Source: Protostelium mycophagum (taxonomy: Eukaryota > Evosea > Variosea > Protosteliida > Protosteliaceae). Taken from it: a DNA stretch of 35,762 nucleotides. Positions 1-13,100 of the stretch are shown one piece after another. Position 1 is the stretch's first letter. The number at the start of each line of letters is the position of its first letter. Made by a program: the position numbers and the translations under genes. The stretch spans positions 8,441-44,202 of the forward strand of contig KV921240.1 of NCBI GenBank assembly GCA_002081555.1, given 5' to 3'. Below the pieces are notes generated by a model. The model was not told the origin of the DNA, ran no database searches, and saw only the letters and a program-made list of their open reading frames with translations.

Positions 1-118
1 ATGTGCCGATATGTTTGCTTTTGAATTCACAGTTTTGGAGCAGTTTCAAGAGTACATGCACCATCTTCCACAGATATAACTTTTCATTTTCAAATATATA
101 GAGTTCTTCACATCTATT

Positions 119-1160
119 TCATAACCAAGGAGGTCCGTCTGTCTCTCCTTTAATGATCGAGCCCAACAGAATTCTCCACAAATCGAGCAGAATGGTGACC
201 ATCATGGCAGATGCAAGAGCATCTTTCACCGTCTCCTTCCATGTCCAAATGTGTCCGTTCTCATCGACTCTATTCACTGATCAAATCGAGTTCAAGTGGT
301 TGCATGTACCTGTAGAACATGGGGAAACTGACCCAAAAATAGATGCCATAGAAGATGGAGCCGATGAGATACATCTTGGTCCGATCTTCAATCACATAGT
401 AAGGCACGCTCGAAATGGTGAATGCCTCCATGAATGCGGTGACATATGACATGATGAAGATGATAGAAACCGTCAAAATGACACGACCACCTCTTGATGA
501 ATCGTGGTATAATGTTGAAGTGTAGAATCGTCTCAGAAGCATGTTCGTGATCACATGATAGAAGGAGAAGTATGCGTGAGTGATGAGATACAGGGCGATG
601 GGAACGCGGTTCAGCTCCCAAGTGATGGGGAAAGTGTAAGTCGCGTGGAGTACTTTGAAGAAATAGTGTGTCCAAAAATAGTTTCCCACGAAGCCGAAAA
701 TGGCCATCCAGAGATTGGCCTGGCGCACCGTTAAAAATTCAAAATTTGAAAACGGATTTCACCTTGACCCAATATCTCTCCAGCAGAGGTACGCCTTTCT
801 CGACCTATTACAGTAAGTCTCTACCCCGCCTTCCAATGGTTACCTCAGGAGGAAAGAGAAAAGGCCACAAGAAGTAAGGAACACTGACCACAAGACCGAT
901 CATCAGGTATCCAACATCACTCCACGCCTGCAGAATCAGAAATCACAATGCAGATGTATCATGATCACCTCGTACCATTTTGTCGCGACAACGCTTCCAA
1001 AGATGAAAATCCATCCCACCGACCAAATGAGAAAGATGACTTCTGTCTGTTGTTTCGCAGGATTAGGTGAGAGCCACAATCCTCTCGCATTTTGTCTCTT
1101 TAGATCATCATTTTTGTCGTGAAGAAAGTCATTCTGTCGCTGCTGATGTCGAGATCGCAT
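119..1160 (-). CDS. CPI1: Cycloeucalenol cycloisomerase (cyclopropyl sterol isomerase)
   Basis: Multi-pass ER membrane enzyme that opens the 9,19-cyclopropane ring of sterols made through cycloartenol. Exons read on the minus strand from ATG 1160: a first exon with a WLSPNPAKQQTEV-type lead-in and first membrane helix, then exons reading ERYWVK and ANLWMAIFGFVGNYFWTHYF, a stretch typical of the family. SFPMFYR is followed by a 42-nt intron (about 247-288) and VDENGHIW, and the gene ends ...LLDLWRILLGSIIK before TGA at 119. All five or so junctions are GT-AG and in frame. Several hydrophobic segments are visible, as expected. The family occurs in plants, algae and amoebae but not in animals or typical fungi, so the gene is informative about the organism. 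Identification is from family knowledge; the exon joins are my own reading. Confidence 0.93.
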
Positions 1161-1236
1161 GATGTGATTGTCGACTTCACCTTTTCCAAACGTTTTTGAT
1201 CCGAGATTCTACAACGAGTTATCCGTGGAGTTATGG

Positions 1237-3474
1237 TCATTTTTTTTTATTCCTCTGTCGAAACACCAGCACATCTCTCAACTCATCGATCACCTTGATC
1301 CTCTCCATCTCGCTCATCGCACCTTTCTGCTTTTCTGCCTCTTTATTCTTCCTCTCTGCAATCCGCTGTTCCCTCGTCTTAGTCGGCAGACGGCGTCCTG
1401 CTGCCCCCGGTTTCCGTCTGATTATCTTCTGTTGATGTGATGAACATTTCATAATCATGATCTCTTTATCTTGTTCACCTTTTGTTGGGGAAGGTTGAAC
1501 GTGGGTAGTTGCTCCGGGGTTTTGGAATCTTCATCGCTGCTGTCGCCTAATGTTGTTTCCGTTGTGTTCATTTGGCGTGGTGGCAATGCGAAAGACAACA
1601 ATGATGGTGCGAAAGGTTTGAACTCTTCCTCTTCCTCCTTGAATATTCTCAGAATTTTCAGGTCAAAATCTTGAAGTTCCACCTCGGAGTCAGAATACTC
1701 TTCTTCTGAATCAGAGGGGGGACCAGTGTAGCCTTCGTAATTTCCCTCAGGGACTTGGAGTTGAAGACGCTGCATTCTCGCCACAGCCTCCACATCTACA
1801 GGCTCTCCCCTCTCCTCATCATCTTTCCGTGAATTCTCTCCCCTCAAAGTCTCCGCCCATAGCGTGGTCTGCTCATCTACAACGATGTAAATAAGATCTG
1901 GAATTGATGTGGGTACCTGGGCCTTCGAACATCTGCAACAAGCTCCTACTGCCACTGTCCCAAAAGCTGGTTGTAGAGCTGATTTCTCTTCCCAGAATAC
2001 CGTATTGTAAGACCAGTTCCTCCATCACATCGTCCGCATCTGTCATCTTCATGTATCAGATACTCTCGATGATGCCTCACCTGTTGTAGATTCATCCGCT
2101 TCGGACAGGATCTGCTGGCACAGTTGCACTCTGGCACTTATGGACTCGAGATGTCTCAATAAAGACATCGTATGGTCGAGGAAGCGTTGCCTCGAAGGGA
2201 CAGGTTTTGGTTTGTCTTTGCAGGTCACCTCTTTTTCTGACCGTGAAGATTCTGAAGACCAATTATTTGTGTCGGAAATATGCATAGATCACCTTGGGTG
2301 GGGTTGCGGTCGCGATGCAATAAGATTTTTAGTTCTCGGTCGCCTTCTACAACGAGGGGTTTTAGTTCTATATTTAGTCAGGATTAAATCTTTGGGCATA
2401 TAGGTACCATCTAGTTTCGTCTGAATACGACGTGCGGCAAAGTTGTGTCCTTCTCGCTCTTCCAGATCTCTCCATTTCTGGAACATCTCTGATCTACAAC
2501 AATTAAAATGGTATCTACAACGAGACGAACCTGTTGATGATATACTGATTGTATAAATCTTTTAAAGTTCTTAAGGAGTAGTTGTCAACCTGCAGAGATG
2601 GTCATGAAATTTCATAGAAATTCACCCTCACCTGATCTCGTTGTATATCAACGTGCATATGTTGTAATAAGGATTGTAGACGGGATGATATGGCTGCGCG
2701 GAGTCGCTTTGACCCCTTCACACCCTCTTCTAATCTATTTATAGAATGTATACCGTTATTTCTGACCCTTATCAATGAATTCGAATTTTGAATAAAACTG
2801 ACATCTTATAACCGTTCGATAATAACTCGACCTCTCTTATCCATCTCAATGAGCTCCTCAATGTGTCGTCCATCGTGGTGCATGACAAGATGAAAGAAGA
2901 CAAATCTTCTTTGACTTTTTTGTACCTGGACTCTGATGTTTTCCTCCTCTTGATAGACATCAGAAATAATCATCGTGATGAATCTACCCATGACGGTGTG
3001 TAGAGAATGGTGCAAGCCAAAATAGAAATTAACATGGATGCATATAGACCTATCAGGTGATAAATAAGGGGTATGGGTAATATGATTGACATTATGATTG
3101 GCCATGGCACCCCGCCACTGTGTTGCACAGCTGAGGGATTTCAATTCAATCGCATCTTTTGTCTATTTACTTGTCTTTGTCCTTTCTGTCTCCTGTTCAC
3201 GTTAGCGTCTGATTGAAAGTTAGGACCTCACATCATCTTCGTTGACGTCGGCATGTACAAAACCAGATCGATTGATGAGATCGCTCAGATTCGCTCCTTG
3301 AACTATGTCTTCAGGCTCATGCAATAAAGATCGTATCAAGTTCATGAGGGCACTGTTGGTTTCCTTCGTCTTGTGATCCTCTAATGGAGTGTTGTTCTCT
3401 GGCACTAATGATGGAGTAGATAATGACTCTCGTGTTATTGGTGTCACTTGGACCGGTTCAAACTCTTCCATCAT
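1237..3474 (-). CDS. Unrecognised acidic, coiled-coil-rich protein (5' end unresolved)
   Basis: I do not recognise this gene. Minus-strand exons chain through short GT-AG introns: an N-terminal piece starting MMEEFEPVQV (3474 or upstream), a segment with TKDAIELKSLSC, a helical stretch RLRAAISSRLQSLLQH, FQKWRDLEEREGHNFAARR, then SEADESTTDADDVMEELVLQ, an acidic region (SDSEEEYSDSEVE, EEEEEF) and a basic coiled C-terminus (KTREQRIAERKNKEAEKQ) ending at TGA 1237. The join near 2200-2290 does not resolve in frame, so either an indel or a missed exon lies there. An upstream exon encoding DIKSSKDDQSGESVADLF (about 3500-3620) probably belongs to it. The composition suggests a scaffold or cytoskeletal protein, but no catalytic motif is visible. 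Two adjacent genes rather than one is possible. Confidence 0.55.
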
Positions 3475-3869
3475 CGTCTGGATATGTCAGAACAGACGTG
3501 TCTGGAGATCGAAACCTGATCGAAGGTGATGTTTGGAAGTGGATCCTGACCAAATTGTGAAAAAAGATCTGCGACGCTTTCTCCACTTTGATCATCTTTA
3601 CTTGATTTAATGTCTGAAAACAATCAATATAAATCTGTTTGATATAATGCAATGCCTCGGAGATATTGTGCAAATGGAGTGTTCTCTAAGACCAAAACAT
3701 CATCCATTGCGTGATATGATGTTCGCTCATTTAATTGTGCCCAAAAATGAGAGACGGTTTTTTCCCGCCTTTTTTTGTAATTGAAAATCTCCCAAAACAA
3801 CACCATCGGTTAATGTGGACACATCCACTCATCTCTTAACAGCCACAACACCCTTTTAATCAAATCAGC
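3475..3869. other. Probable upstream exon of the minus gene plus divergent promoter
   Basis: About 395 bases between the two flanking genes. The part near 3475-3640 reads as an open acidic segment on the minus strand that joins in frame to the neighbouring exon across a 38-nt intron, so it is likely coding. Start codon candidates near 3690-3806 do not join cleanly. The rest, up to the TPX2-like ATG at 3870, is presumably a shared divergent promoter; I see no distinctive motif in it. Confidence 0.4.
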
Positions 3870-6229
3870 ATGTTTAGACCAACAGTGGAGCTCGAAGCAG
3901 AATATGAGTTCGACGCACCCTGTTTCTTTAACTTTCAACAGCAAAATGAGGACGAGGGCGTTGATAGATGGTTTGGTATGAATCTCTATCGAGATCAAAC
4001 AAGATTGATTTTGACATATGAGCAGAGGAGCGCGCCAAGCGAGTAAATCAAGACGATGAAATACCAATAACCCCCAAGAAGATAAAGTCTTCCGCTCCAA
4101 TAATTGCTCGTCCTGCTCCAGAAAAGGTGATCACCAGCAGACAAAATGTATGTTTTCTCAGATCTCTGATTCGATTCAAGGCAACTGTGAAACCAGCCAC
4201 ATTAAAGAATCCAACCACAAGGCCTGCTTTAGCTCCTGTCAAGGTTAACGTTCCAAAACCAGCGGTGAAATCGTCCACAATACAAAAACCTCTCGTCAAA
4301 CCCGCCACATTAAAGCCTACACTCAATCGTGTGGAGGCCAGAAAGGACACACCCAAACCACCAGTAAAGACAATCTCCCGTCTCACACAGCAAGTTACAA
4401 AGCCAGTCACCACCCTCAAAAAGTGACTAAGACCAAATTTGATGTGAACATTTACATGTGCAGGACAACCATCGCTGTCTCTAAACCAGCTCCCATCAAC
4501 GTGAAGTCAGTAAAGTCCAAGACAGATACAAGGAGAACAGCGGCAGAATTACAAGCTCTGAAGGCACAGACACTCGCAATGAAGACACAAGTTCCTCTTA
4601 GCAGAAAGACAGCCGTCCCAGCCGTAAAGCCACAAAATGTGAGATGTGAAGTCTTTGATGATTGTTCATTGAACCAGGTACCAAAAATCACTCTCAGCAC
4701 AAAACAAGCAACAACCCGCACAATCGGCGGAACCACAAAGACTGTGTCCCGGTCCGCCGTGAAGCAGAGCACCGTCGTTGCGGTCCAAAAGACAACCCGT
4801 ACCGTGAAGCCCTCTACAACGATCTCGTCGACAACACTGAATAATGCGCGCGTTCGCACAATCCCAAAGAGTCCAAACTTTGCCACTAGGTAAGATTTCG
4901 TGATTTTCACTACTTTTTACATCGAGATTGATCTTGTTCAGCCGCCGCAGAGCCAGAGCACCCGTAGAGAGTACAGAGGACAGAGAGCTCAAAGAGATGC
5001 AGGCGACGAGAGCGCTGAAGAACATGAAGGCCGGAATGAAAAGGCCGACCAACACGATTATTTCGCCGACTAAGCCGGCGAAGCGCAGCAACACCATGGA
5101 GAGAGGTGAATTTGTTTTGAGAACGAATTTTTGTGCCATTGTAAAGCTGAGCCCAAAATTCATCTGAAAAAGCATGACGTCATCACTTCTCCTGTGTTGT
5201 AGATACTCACTTGAATTGTAGAGGAGCCAATTGTTGCGGTACAGTTGCCATGCGATGAGGTCATGTCACCCCCCAGACCTGTAGTTGTAGATGCACACCC
5301 AGAGACCTGTTCAGAGGATGAAGAGGACGAAGAGGGAGTTACACACAAGAACCAAATCCGTGGGTCAGCAGCGAGAAGGTGAGATTTCCATGAGATTTCA
5401 CCAAGATCTAAGCGATCCATCAGATTCATGAGCGGTTCAAGAGATTCACGCAAAAAATCCGACCGCTTGACTGTCGTCATGAAGAAAAAGAACATCGTCT
5501 CCAAGGTGACCGATTTTCCCAGAAATTTCTGCTGACGTCATCAGGACATGACCAGAGCACTCTTGCAGCACCCAGAGTTTCTTCACAAACATGCGAGACC
5601 TTGTACAATGCCACCGAAAAAGCCCACACCAAGGGCATTCAAGGCAAGAGAAGTCGATGAGAGTATCCTCTACGGACCAGTGAGTATCCGGATCACGTGA
5701 CCGTGTACATCTACAACGAGCTGATAAAAATAGCCCAAGGGGATTCCAAACGTTCCCCCCTCTAAATTGACGATGCCTGTGTCGCCGATGTTTGCCACAA
5801 AGAGCAGGGTACTCTGTTCTCATCAGACTCTTAATCAGGCCGCCATAGATGCTATCAAGGTACTTTTCTCTTGTTCCTTAAAGTGGCAATTGTACACCAG
5901 AAATATCGTTGTAGAGGGATCTCAACCCACTGATCACCCCGCAGCCGTTTGTGTTGAAGCAAACAAACAACATCACGACACCACAGCCCTTCAAATTCAA
6001 ATCGGACGAACGTTTAGCTCTTAAGAAACTAGCTTTTGGCATCAAATTTGATGGGGTGAGCCATTTTGAAACATGGATGGACAAGATCACTCAAACATAG
6101 CAGGTGGAGAATGGACAAGATGATCAGACGAAGCTGTTGAGCCAGACAATGCCACATCAAAGCAGAACGACAGGACCAGGATCACCGAGATCTCCCTCGA
6201 CACAGGCCAGACTATTGAGAGAATTATAA
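3870..6229 (+). CDS. TPX2: TPX2-like spindle assembly factor
   Basis: Microtubule nucleation and Aurora-kinase-activating protein of the mitotic spindle. The first exon reads MFRPTVELEAEYEFDAP then FNF and, across the first intron, DRWFEERAKR. This matches the conserved TPX2 N-terminus (a Y-x-[FY]-DAP motif followed by WFEEKA). A long K/T/P-rich, repetitive middle (KPATLK-type units) follows, with TAAELQALKAQTLAMK and EDRELKEMQATRALK resembling the internal helical elements. Near the C-terminus LTMPVSPMFATKSR and PQPFKFKSDERLALKK match the family's [PK]F-F-[TS]D-[EK]R signature. About ten exons with GT-AG introns; stop TAA at 6227-6229. The strongly basic composition fits microtubule binding. 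The opposite-strand long frames in the middle are shadows of the low-complexity coding sequence. Confidence 0.88.
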
Positions 6230-6384
6230 ACTGTCATGTGATCTGCCACGTGTCTTTTTTTACCACAAAATGGCCAGTCTTTTTTTACCATACAAAATTG
6301 TCAAGTGAATCAATCATGCATGTATTCTTCTTCGACATCCCTATTGAGCTCTCGAACTGAAAATCAATTTTATCACAATTTTAT

Positions 6385-6814
6385 CTAGGCAGTGTAGTGC
6401 TTCTCTACTGTTTCTTTCAGCTTCTTCTGGTCAGCACCGACAAGGTCGGCCACCTTGTTTCCCTTCTGGAAAAACATGAAAGTGGGCATAGCAGTAACAT
6501 TGTACTCTTTGGCGACGTCCTGTGGAAATTAGACATCTGATTCACTTAAGGCTAAGATACATACCTCTACATTCTCAACATCGACCTTGATGAAAACGGC
6601 ATTTGGGAAGTCTTCGGACAACTTCTCAAAAAAGGGAGCGATCCTCTTGCAGGGTCCGCACCAGTCGGCGTAGAAATCGACGACAGCCTATTTTAGATTA
6701 GAAACGAAATGAATCATTTGAGCAATCGACCATCAAAGATAAATGACTCACCAAACCGTCGTGGTTTAACTTGGCCTTGAACTCTTCTGAGTTGGCGACG
6801 TGGTGGATTGGCAT
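6385..6814 (-). CDS. TXN: Thioredoxin
   Basis: Small cytosolic disulfide reductase of about 105 residues in three exons. From ATG 6814: [20 protein letters not shown], intron, then [19 protein letters not shown] with the redox CGPC site, intron, then the cis-proline segment [11 protein letters not shown] and a C-terminal helix ending in TAG at 6385. Both introns (about 6689-6751 and 6522-6566) are GT-AG and in frame. Length and all key residues agree with classical thioredoxins, so it should be active. It converges with the TPX2-like gene, leaving only about 155 bp for both 3' ends. Confidence 0.97.
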
Positions 6815-7114
6815 GTTGATTGTTTTGGTTTGGTTGTTTTGTGGCCGGAAAGTTTTCGAGATATCATGCCGGAAATTGGAAATCCACAAAATATCGTCAT
6901 AATGACGTCACCTACTCGCTCTCAGCGCCTCCTATCGTCATCATTCTCTATATCTTCATATGCTTTTCTCTTTCTTCTGATCAATTCTTCTGTTCACTGA
7001 GAATTTCCCAGCCGCACAAAAACTTAGAAGGCGGGAATGTCAGCTGAAAATTTGGTGGTGAACGGAAGTGCCCACGACTTCACTTCCATTGACAAATTCA
7101 GTCTCTTTCTTTAT
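6815..7114. promoter_or_regulatory. Thioredoxin promoter region with a TGACGTCA site
   Basis: Intergenic, about 300 bp. It carries a palindromic CRE/ATF-type octamer TGACGTCA at 6903-6910, about 90 bp upstream of the thioredoxin ATG, a position suitable for a bZIP activator. The far side holds the 3' end of the RUN-RH gene. The octamer is seen directly; regulation by a bZIP factor is inference. Confidence 0.45.
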
Positions 7115-10100
7115 TTATAGCCGAAACGAAGACCTGGTCCCTTTGTAGGTGAACTCTTCTGTTTCCACATCATCTTCTGCAAAGGAATCCCTCATCATAT
7201 TTCCAGACCTCTCGCACACGGGACAGTTTCGATTCTTTCTGCGACATGCCCTGTGGAACGGTGTGTGGCACCTGTAGAATTTCAATCTTTTTGTTCTTCA
7301 GTCTACAACGATAAAAGTCTTACATCTTGCACTCCGTTGTAGTTCTCACGTTGAAAGGATAGATCACGTTGGGATCATGACAGATTGCGCATGGTTGTCC
7401 TCTTTCCTTGCAAATCTACAACCATGAGTTCCTACCTACAAAATCATGGTAATCATCCCGTAACTACCGTGTCGTTCCGTGATGGATAAAATCATAGATT
7501 TGACACTGACATTACACTTTGTGACGTGAACAATGAAACGCTCCGTCAGTTCACGGATCCACTCCACGAGATGTTCCGTGTTCAGATCCATCAGATCTTG
7601 GAGCGAGTATATATCTGTGTTGTGGATGATGTGCAATTTGTTTGAAATCTCCTTGACGACCTAGAAATTTCAGTGAACTTTCGCGGAAATTTTAGGTACC
7701 TTTTCTTGGGAAACACGCTCACAGTTGAAGATGTAGTCCTTCAAATAGTATAATTGCCTTCTCAAAATCTTCACATTACGCAGATTTGGAACCTGTCAAT
7801 GATTTCAGCGACTTTTGAGAGGGATTCTTCGAGTCTAATACAATTATTGTTTGTGTTTATGATGGATCGTATCCAAGTGATTTGTTGTTGTCAGAAGTTT
7901 ACTGGCGGTACCTCATACTTGTGGCAATGACAACACATCAAATCACTAAAAATTCACAAAAAACATTAGATACAATCAAAAAACATCTCAAATGTTTTGA
8001 GATAGCCTCAATGTCACCTTGTGGTACAGATTTTGAGCGATGGATGACAAGTCATAAACTGGGTCGTCGACTGTGGATTCCAAAAATGTTTTCGAGGCGT
8101 CACAGATGGGATAAGGTTTGAAGTCCCAGTTCTGCAGAACGTGAGTTTCATTTGAATAGTACGGGAGATTCTAGTTACCTGTAAAATTCTGGCGGGAATG
8201 ATGGATCTCTGATCAGAATGGCATTGTAGACAGTGATATTTTCCTGTGTAATCACAATACCTCGGTTTTGGCGCGAAAAATCCTGATGACATCATCAAAT
8301 CTGACCCGTAAAATTCTCGGAAAAGTACAAGAAAATTCTCGAAAAAATCAACCTGTTTGCATGATTCTTCCACAAGTGAAGCATAGATTTTGTTGGTCGG
8401 AAGGTTTGCCCTTGTTGTGAATGATATAATATACCATATCCGATGGTTTGACCTGTTCCGTCTCATTCCATTGAGACTTCGAAATCTCCGTGAAATTTCA
8501 CCTTGAGACCGTCGATGATCGGGGAATTTCTGATGTCAAAGATGTTACTCTTCGGTCTGACAGGCCTTCCGTTCCCAATGTTGGAATTTGGGCTGCCAAA
8601 AGACCGAGATTTCGAGCGGACGTGGGCTGGGGGAAAATTGACTGATTTATATCAGCCGTTGTAGATGTAGTTGTAGTGTGAGTATTTTTGGGATTTTTTT
8701 ATCCTCTAAAACAAAATCTGGTTTTTATTCACGGGATCCCGCTTAATTTCCGCAATTCCATGAACATCACGTCTTAAAATAGATTGATATTCTAAAAATA
8801 GATTATCACCCGAACTTTCACTTGGGGGAGCGGGCGCTGTAGATTTGCTTTTGTTCAGATATTTGGCCAAGTAACGGTTCTCGACCGGTGGTGACATCGA
8901 GGGATCTGAAAGCTGCGGAGCCGGATCTGCGAATCTGCGAGACGTATGTTCTGTTTTTTTGACTTCAAGTTGAGGGGAGAATCCATTGTTTTTTTGTTCG
9001 GGGGACTTTAACATCCATTTGTCTTCTGTTCACGTTAATAATAATACCGTGATTTGTTACCGTAACACATGAATTTCGCATTTTTTCAAGTCAAAAATAT
9101 CAAGTGCAAATCTTCACAAAAACACAAATTTTACAAAACTATAAAAATAAAAAATTATAGAAATATAAAATTATACAAATAAAAAATTGTAGGAATAAAG
9201 AATTATAGAAATAAAAAATTATAGAAATAAAAATTGAAGAAATAAAAATAAATAAAAACTCACCCTCGACTTCCTCTTTGCCGGGGTTGATCACGATGTC
9301 TATAGCTTGTGCCTCTTGCTCCAGTTTTTTCGTATAGTCCGAGAGGTCCCTTCTAAACGCCCCCTCACTCTGTTCCGTCTTGATGTCACTCAACCTTCTC
9401 GATTGATTTGTCTCCAGACTCGCCGTTCTAAAAATAGATCAATCTACAACGATCTTTACAATCCCATTTCTCGAGAATAAAAAATCCAGAAAAATCACGT
9501 CTCTGGATCTGTCGGGTTGGAGTTGACGCGGATGAGAGATGCCCTCTTCTTTCGGATGTTGTTTTGGTATTCTACCAGACTGTTTATGTCCTCTTCTTCA
9601 TCGGCGATTCTTTGGGCTTCCTCCGCTTTCTTGCGTTCCTTTGTTGTCAAAATTTGAATTTTTTTATTTCTGATTTTTCACGAAAATTTTTTTTTAAAAT
9701 TTTTGTTGGATCGTGACGAGATTTCGGTGAAAATTCGAGGAGATTTACCTCTTCTTCTGCTCTATGCTTTCGCTCTTCCTCGAGTCGGTCTCTCAATAAA
9801 TGTTGAGTCGGTGAGTCTATTTTTAGTGGCTCTCTGTGCACTTCCTCCAGCATCTGGTCCAGATCTCGAATATCTTTGGAAATGTCATCCTGTCAAACCG
9901 TCAAAATCGGTACTACCGTGAAAACCGCGAATCCCGGTGAAGGTATCAGTGACTGATGGGTCACCTCTATCGAGTCTTCAGGTGGTTGGGTTGCTCTTCT
10001 GCGCTGCTCTTCTATTCTGGCAATGCGCATCCTGACCCTCTCTTGTGCGTCCTTCCTTCTCTTCTCGATTTCGTCCTCGGTAAGTGACGCACCGTTTCGC

Positions 10101-13100
10101 GTTCTCTTAACGAGTTCAGGACGGTAACGCACGAATGAAAATGTTGTGTGAATGCAATGCCTCGTTATAGATTATGCGATCGCGATTTTTTGATGTGGAA
10201 AATAGTCCGTGATTAACAATTTTCTCCTCGTGAACGGAATACGGTTACACAGGTGAGAATCGCCGTACCCTTACCGAGTAATATATTTTCACTATAGCAA
10301 AAAATCACATGACAAACTTACCGTTGACGGAGACTTGGTATCTGGAACGATTTGGAATATCTTTTCGTTAAACGATGACGATTTGCTTCGGTCCTCCTGA
10401 CTTCTCACAGGAATTTCCACCGAATTTTTCAGAGACTGTTCCTGGAACATATCAATCTACAACGCTGTAAATAAGACATCTCACCGGAATATCTTGCTCT
10501 GTTTTTAGATCGATTCTGGGTGATAAGTGCGCCTGATCTTCTGAAGTTTCCACGGAATTTTCCGAGAGATTTTCGTGTAAATTTTGGGGTGTCTCGACCT
10601 CGCTCTGCGAGCTTTTTCGTGAACTTTTCTTCGAACTCTCCTCGACATCTTCCGTTTTCGTCGTCTCAGAGTCTGCTGTTTCAATATTTTGTGCCTCCTC
10701 ATTGGGTGATGTTTCATCTCGTGGTGATGAGTCTCCAGATCTGGATGTCTCATTTTGTACAACTGACACCCCGTTCGATACAGTCGACACCTCATCATCC
10801 CTCGTCGACACCTCTTCAGCTTGTCCATTCGATGTCACATCATGTTGTGCAGTCGACACGTCATCATGAACAGATGACACGTCATCAGGGGTCTCCATGT
10901 GTTCGGGTGATGTGGACCCGGACAAATTCCTCGAAGAGCTCAGTTCTTGGGCCAATTTTTCTTTTTCATCGGAAATTAATTTCTGCAAATCTTCCGAAAT
11001 TTTCTTCTTCCTCTCCTCCTCTTTTCTTATCGAGTCCTTTCACGTCAGTTAACGCGGGAAATCACGGTTATTAACGTGGTACTCACTCCGTTGTCTGAGC
11101 TGCTGTTTTTGAGAGATCCGTAGGTCCTCCTCTTTACAGTCTGAAAACATGTTAATTTACGCGGTAATGAACGCGATGGGATGCGGTAGTTAAGGTGCTC
11201 ACGTCAGAGGAGATGGTTCTCTGGAAGGTTGGTGTTTCTTTAGTCGGGGATTCTTTTCTGCTCCACATCGGAGAATTTCCGGAGCTCCGCGTCTACAACG
11301 AGTCAGATTAAATTCTTTAACGATTATTTTGGCGGAAAAAAGATGACACCGCCAAAAATCCTTTTTAAATTTTGAAATATCGACCCAATTTTTCGTGGTG
11401 AAAATATCTTACCCCATCGGATAACTTCAACATGCTTGTGGGGGTTCGTAACTCTGATTCGTCTATAATTTGATCAATACCCTCTCTGCTCTTCATTAGC
11501 TCTTGTCGTTTTCTCTCTTGCTCTTCAAAAAGCAGTTGTATCCTCTGCGCTTCCAACTGTGCCGGTCAGATGACGTCATGGTGATCTGTGATGATATCAT
11601 AGTGAGTTGTAGTGGTGTCGTTCTTACTTCTTCTGCTTCTTTCTTTTTGTATTCTTCTTCTTCCTTTTTTCTGGCATTTTCTTCTTCGACAAGTCTGAAT
11701 AGAATCAAAAATTTTCTGTCATGGTGATGACGTCATAGTGACGTATTGTTTATTTTCAGAGCCGAATCACAGAAATCATCAAGTAGATATGTCACGACTT
11801 TAGAATCTCACCTTCTCCGCTGCTCCCTCTCAAATTGTATTTTCTCTTCTAATAGCCTCCTCCTCTCTTCTTCTCTTGCGAGTTGTTCTTGTAATTTTTT
11901 CTCATTTTCCTCTTGCTCTTTTCTTCTCTACAACGCCATATTATTTTTTATTTAATTTCTTATTATAGCATTTATTTTTTATTTAATTTCTTTTTATTAT
12001 AGCATTTATTTTTGTATCTCTACTTGTTTTTTATAAATATTTTTGAAATTGTGAGATGGAGAAAATAAATTCACCTTTTCTTCTTGCGCTTCTGAATCAT
12101 CTGTTGGAAGATCTGGGTCCACGATCTGCGCATCTGTGATCGATCTGTTCCTATGATGTCTGTTCTTCTTCACCGGATCTGCCTCCTCTATGACAGGTTC
12201 ATCTCCATCAAGATTGATCGTCTTCTTCTTGATTTTCTTTCGCTTCTCCTTTGTCGGATTGACAGGGGTCCTGAGGTTTTTAATTTTAATTTTTCAGAGG
12301 AAATTTGAAATTCATATTTTGTGAAAAATTGGAGAAAAAAATGTAGAAAAACGGAGAAAAAATGTCGAAAAACGGAAAAGATGTGGAAAAATGACGAAAA
12401 AATGTGGAAAAATGGAAAAGAAAATGTAAATGACCTGTTAATTTCAAGATAATATTCTAGTTGTGGATCGTTCACTGTGAGTGAAAAAGGAATGCCGTTT
12501 AGACCTGAGAGTAGAGACAACATGAAGGAGGAACATGATGTGTCTTTGATGTAAGCATAAGGCTCATAGCACATACTGTGATCATGAGGTCACAAACACA
12601 AACACGTTCCTTGAAGTGTACTCACTCTGTCGCTGGACTCTTCATCAACATCTGTAGATGTGTGTCTAACATGTTCTGATTAAGTGCATATCTGATCCAT
12701 GCCCTTCCCCTGCCCTCAGATGACGTCACCTTTCGATGATTCAGAATTATAAATTTGTGTAGAGATACCTCTGTCAGTTGTCTCAGAGATGAACAAGTAG
12801 GTCCCGCTTGTGGTATTTTTTCGAGATGTTCTATGAAGTTCCAAAGAGTCGGCCTCTGATCTCCTCCTGACTGTGTCAAATTTGAAATGCAAAATCTTCC
12901 CACTTGGTTTGAGTCCATGTTTTAGAACCATCTCGAGTGCGATGGTGAATGATCTTAACACGGGCAATTTTTCTGTGATGGTGATGATATCTTGGCCGCC
13001 AAATGCTTCCGTCAAGAGAGCTCGAGTGTTCTTATGTAATTCATCTCCTAATTCCTTCCTCTCTGACGCGTGGCGCACCGAATTGACATCTTCAAGTACT

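Noticed and set aside
4048-5175. Several minus-strand open frames of 120-170 codons
   Set aside because: They are antisense to the repetitive K/T/P-rich TPX2-like exons, whose family motifs and splice phases are on the plus strand.
9130-9260. Possible CRISPR-like or satellite array
   Set aside because: Units are short, imperfect, A/T only and without spacers; this is an AT-rich intron.
12285-12430. Phe-rich peptide in an open frame of the RUN-RH region
   Set aside because: Produced by an A-rich minisatellite within an intron; flanking exons splice around it.
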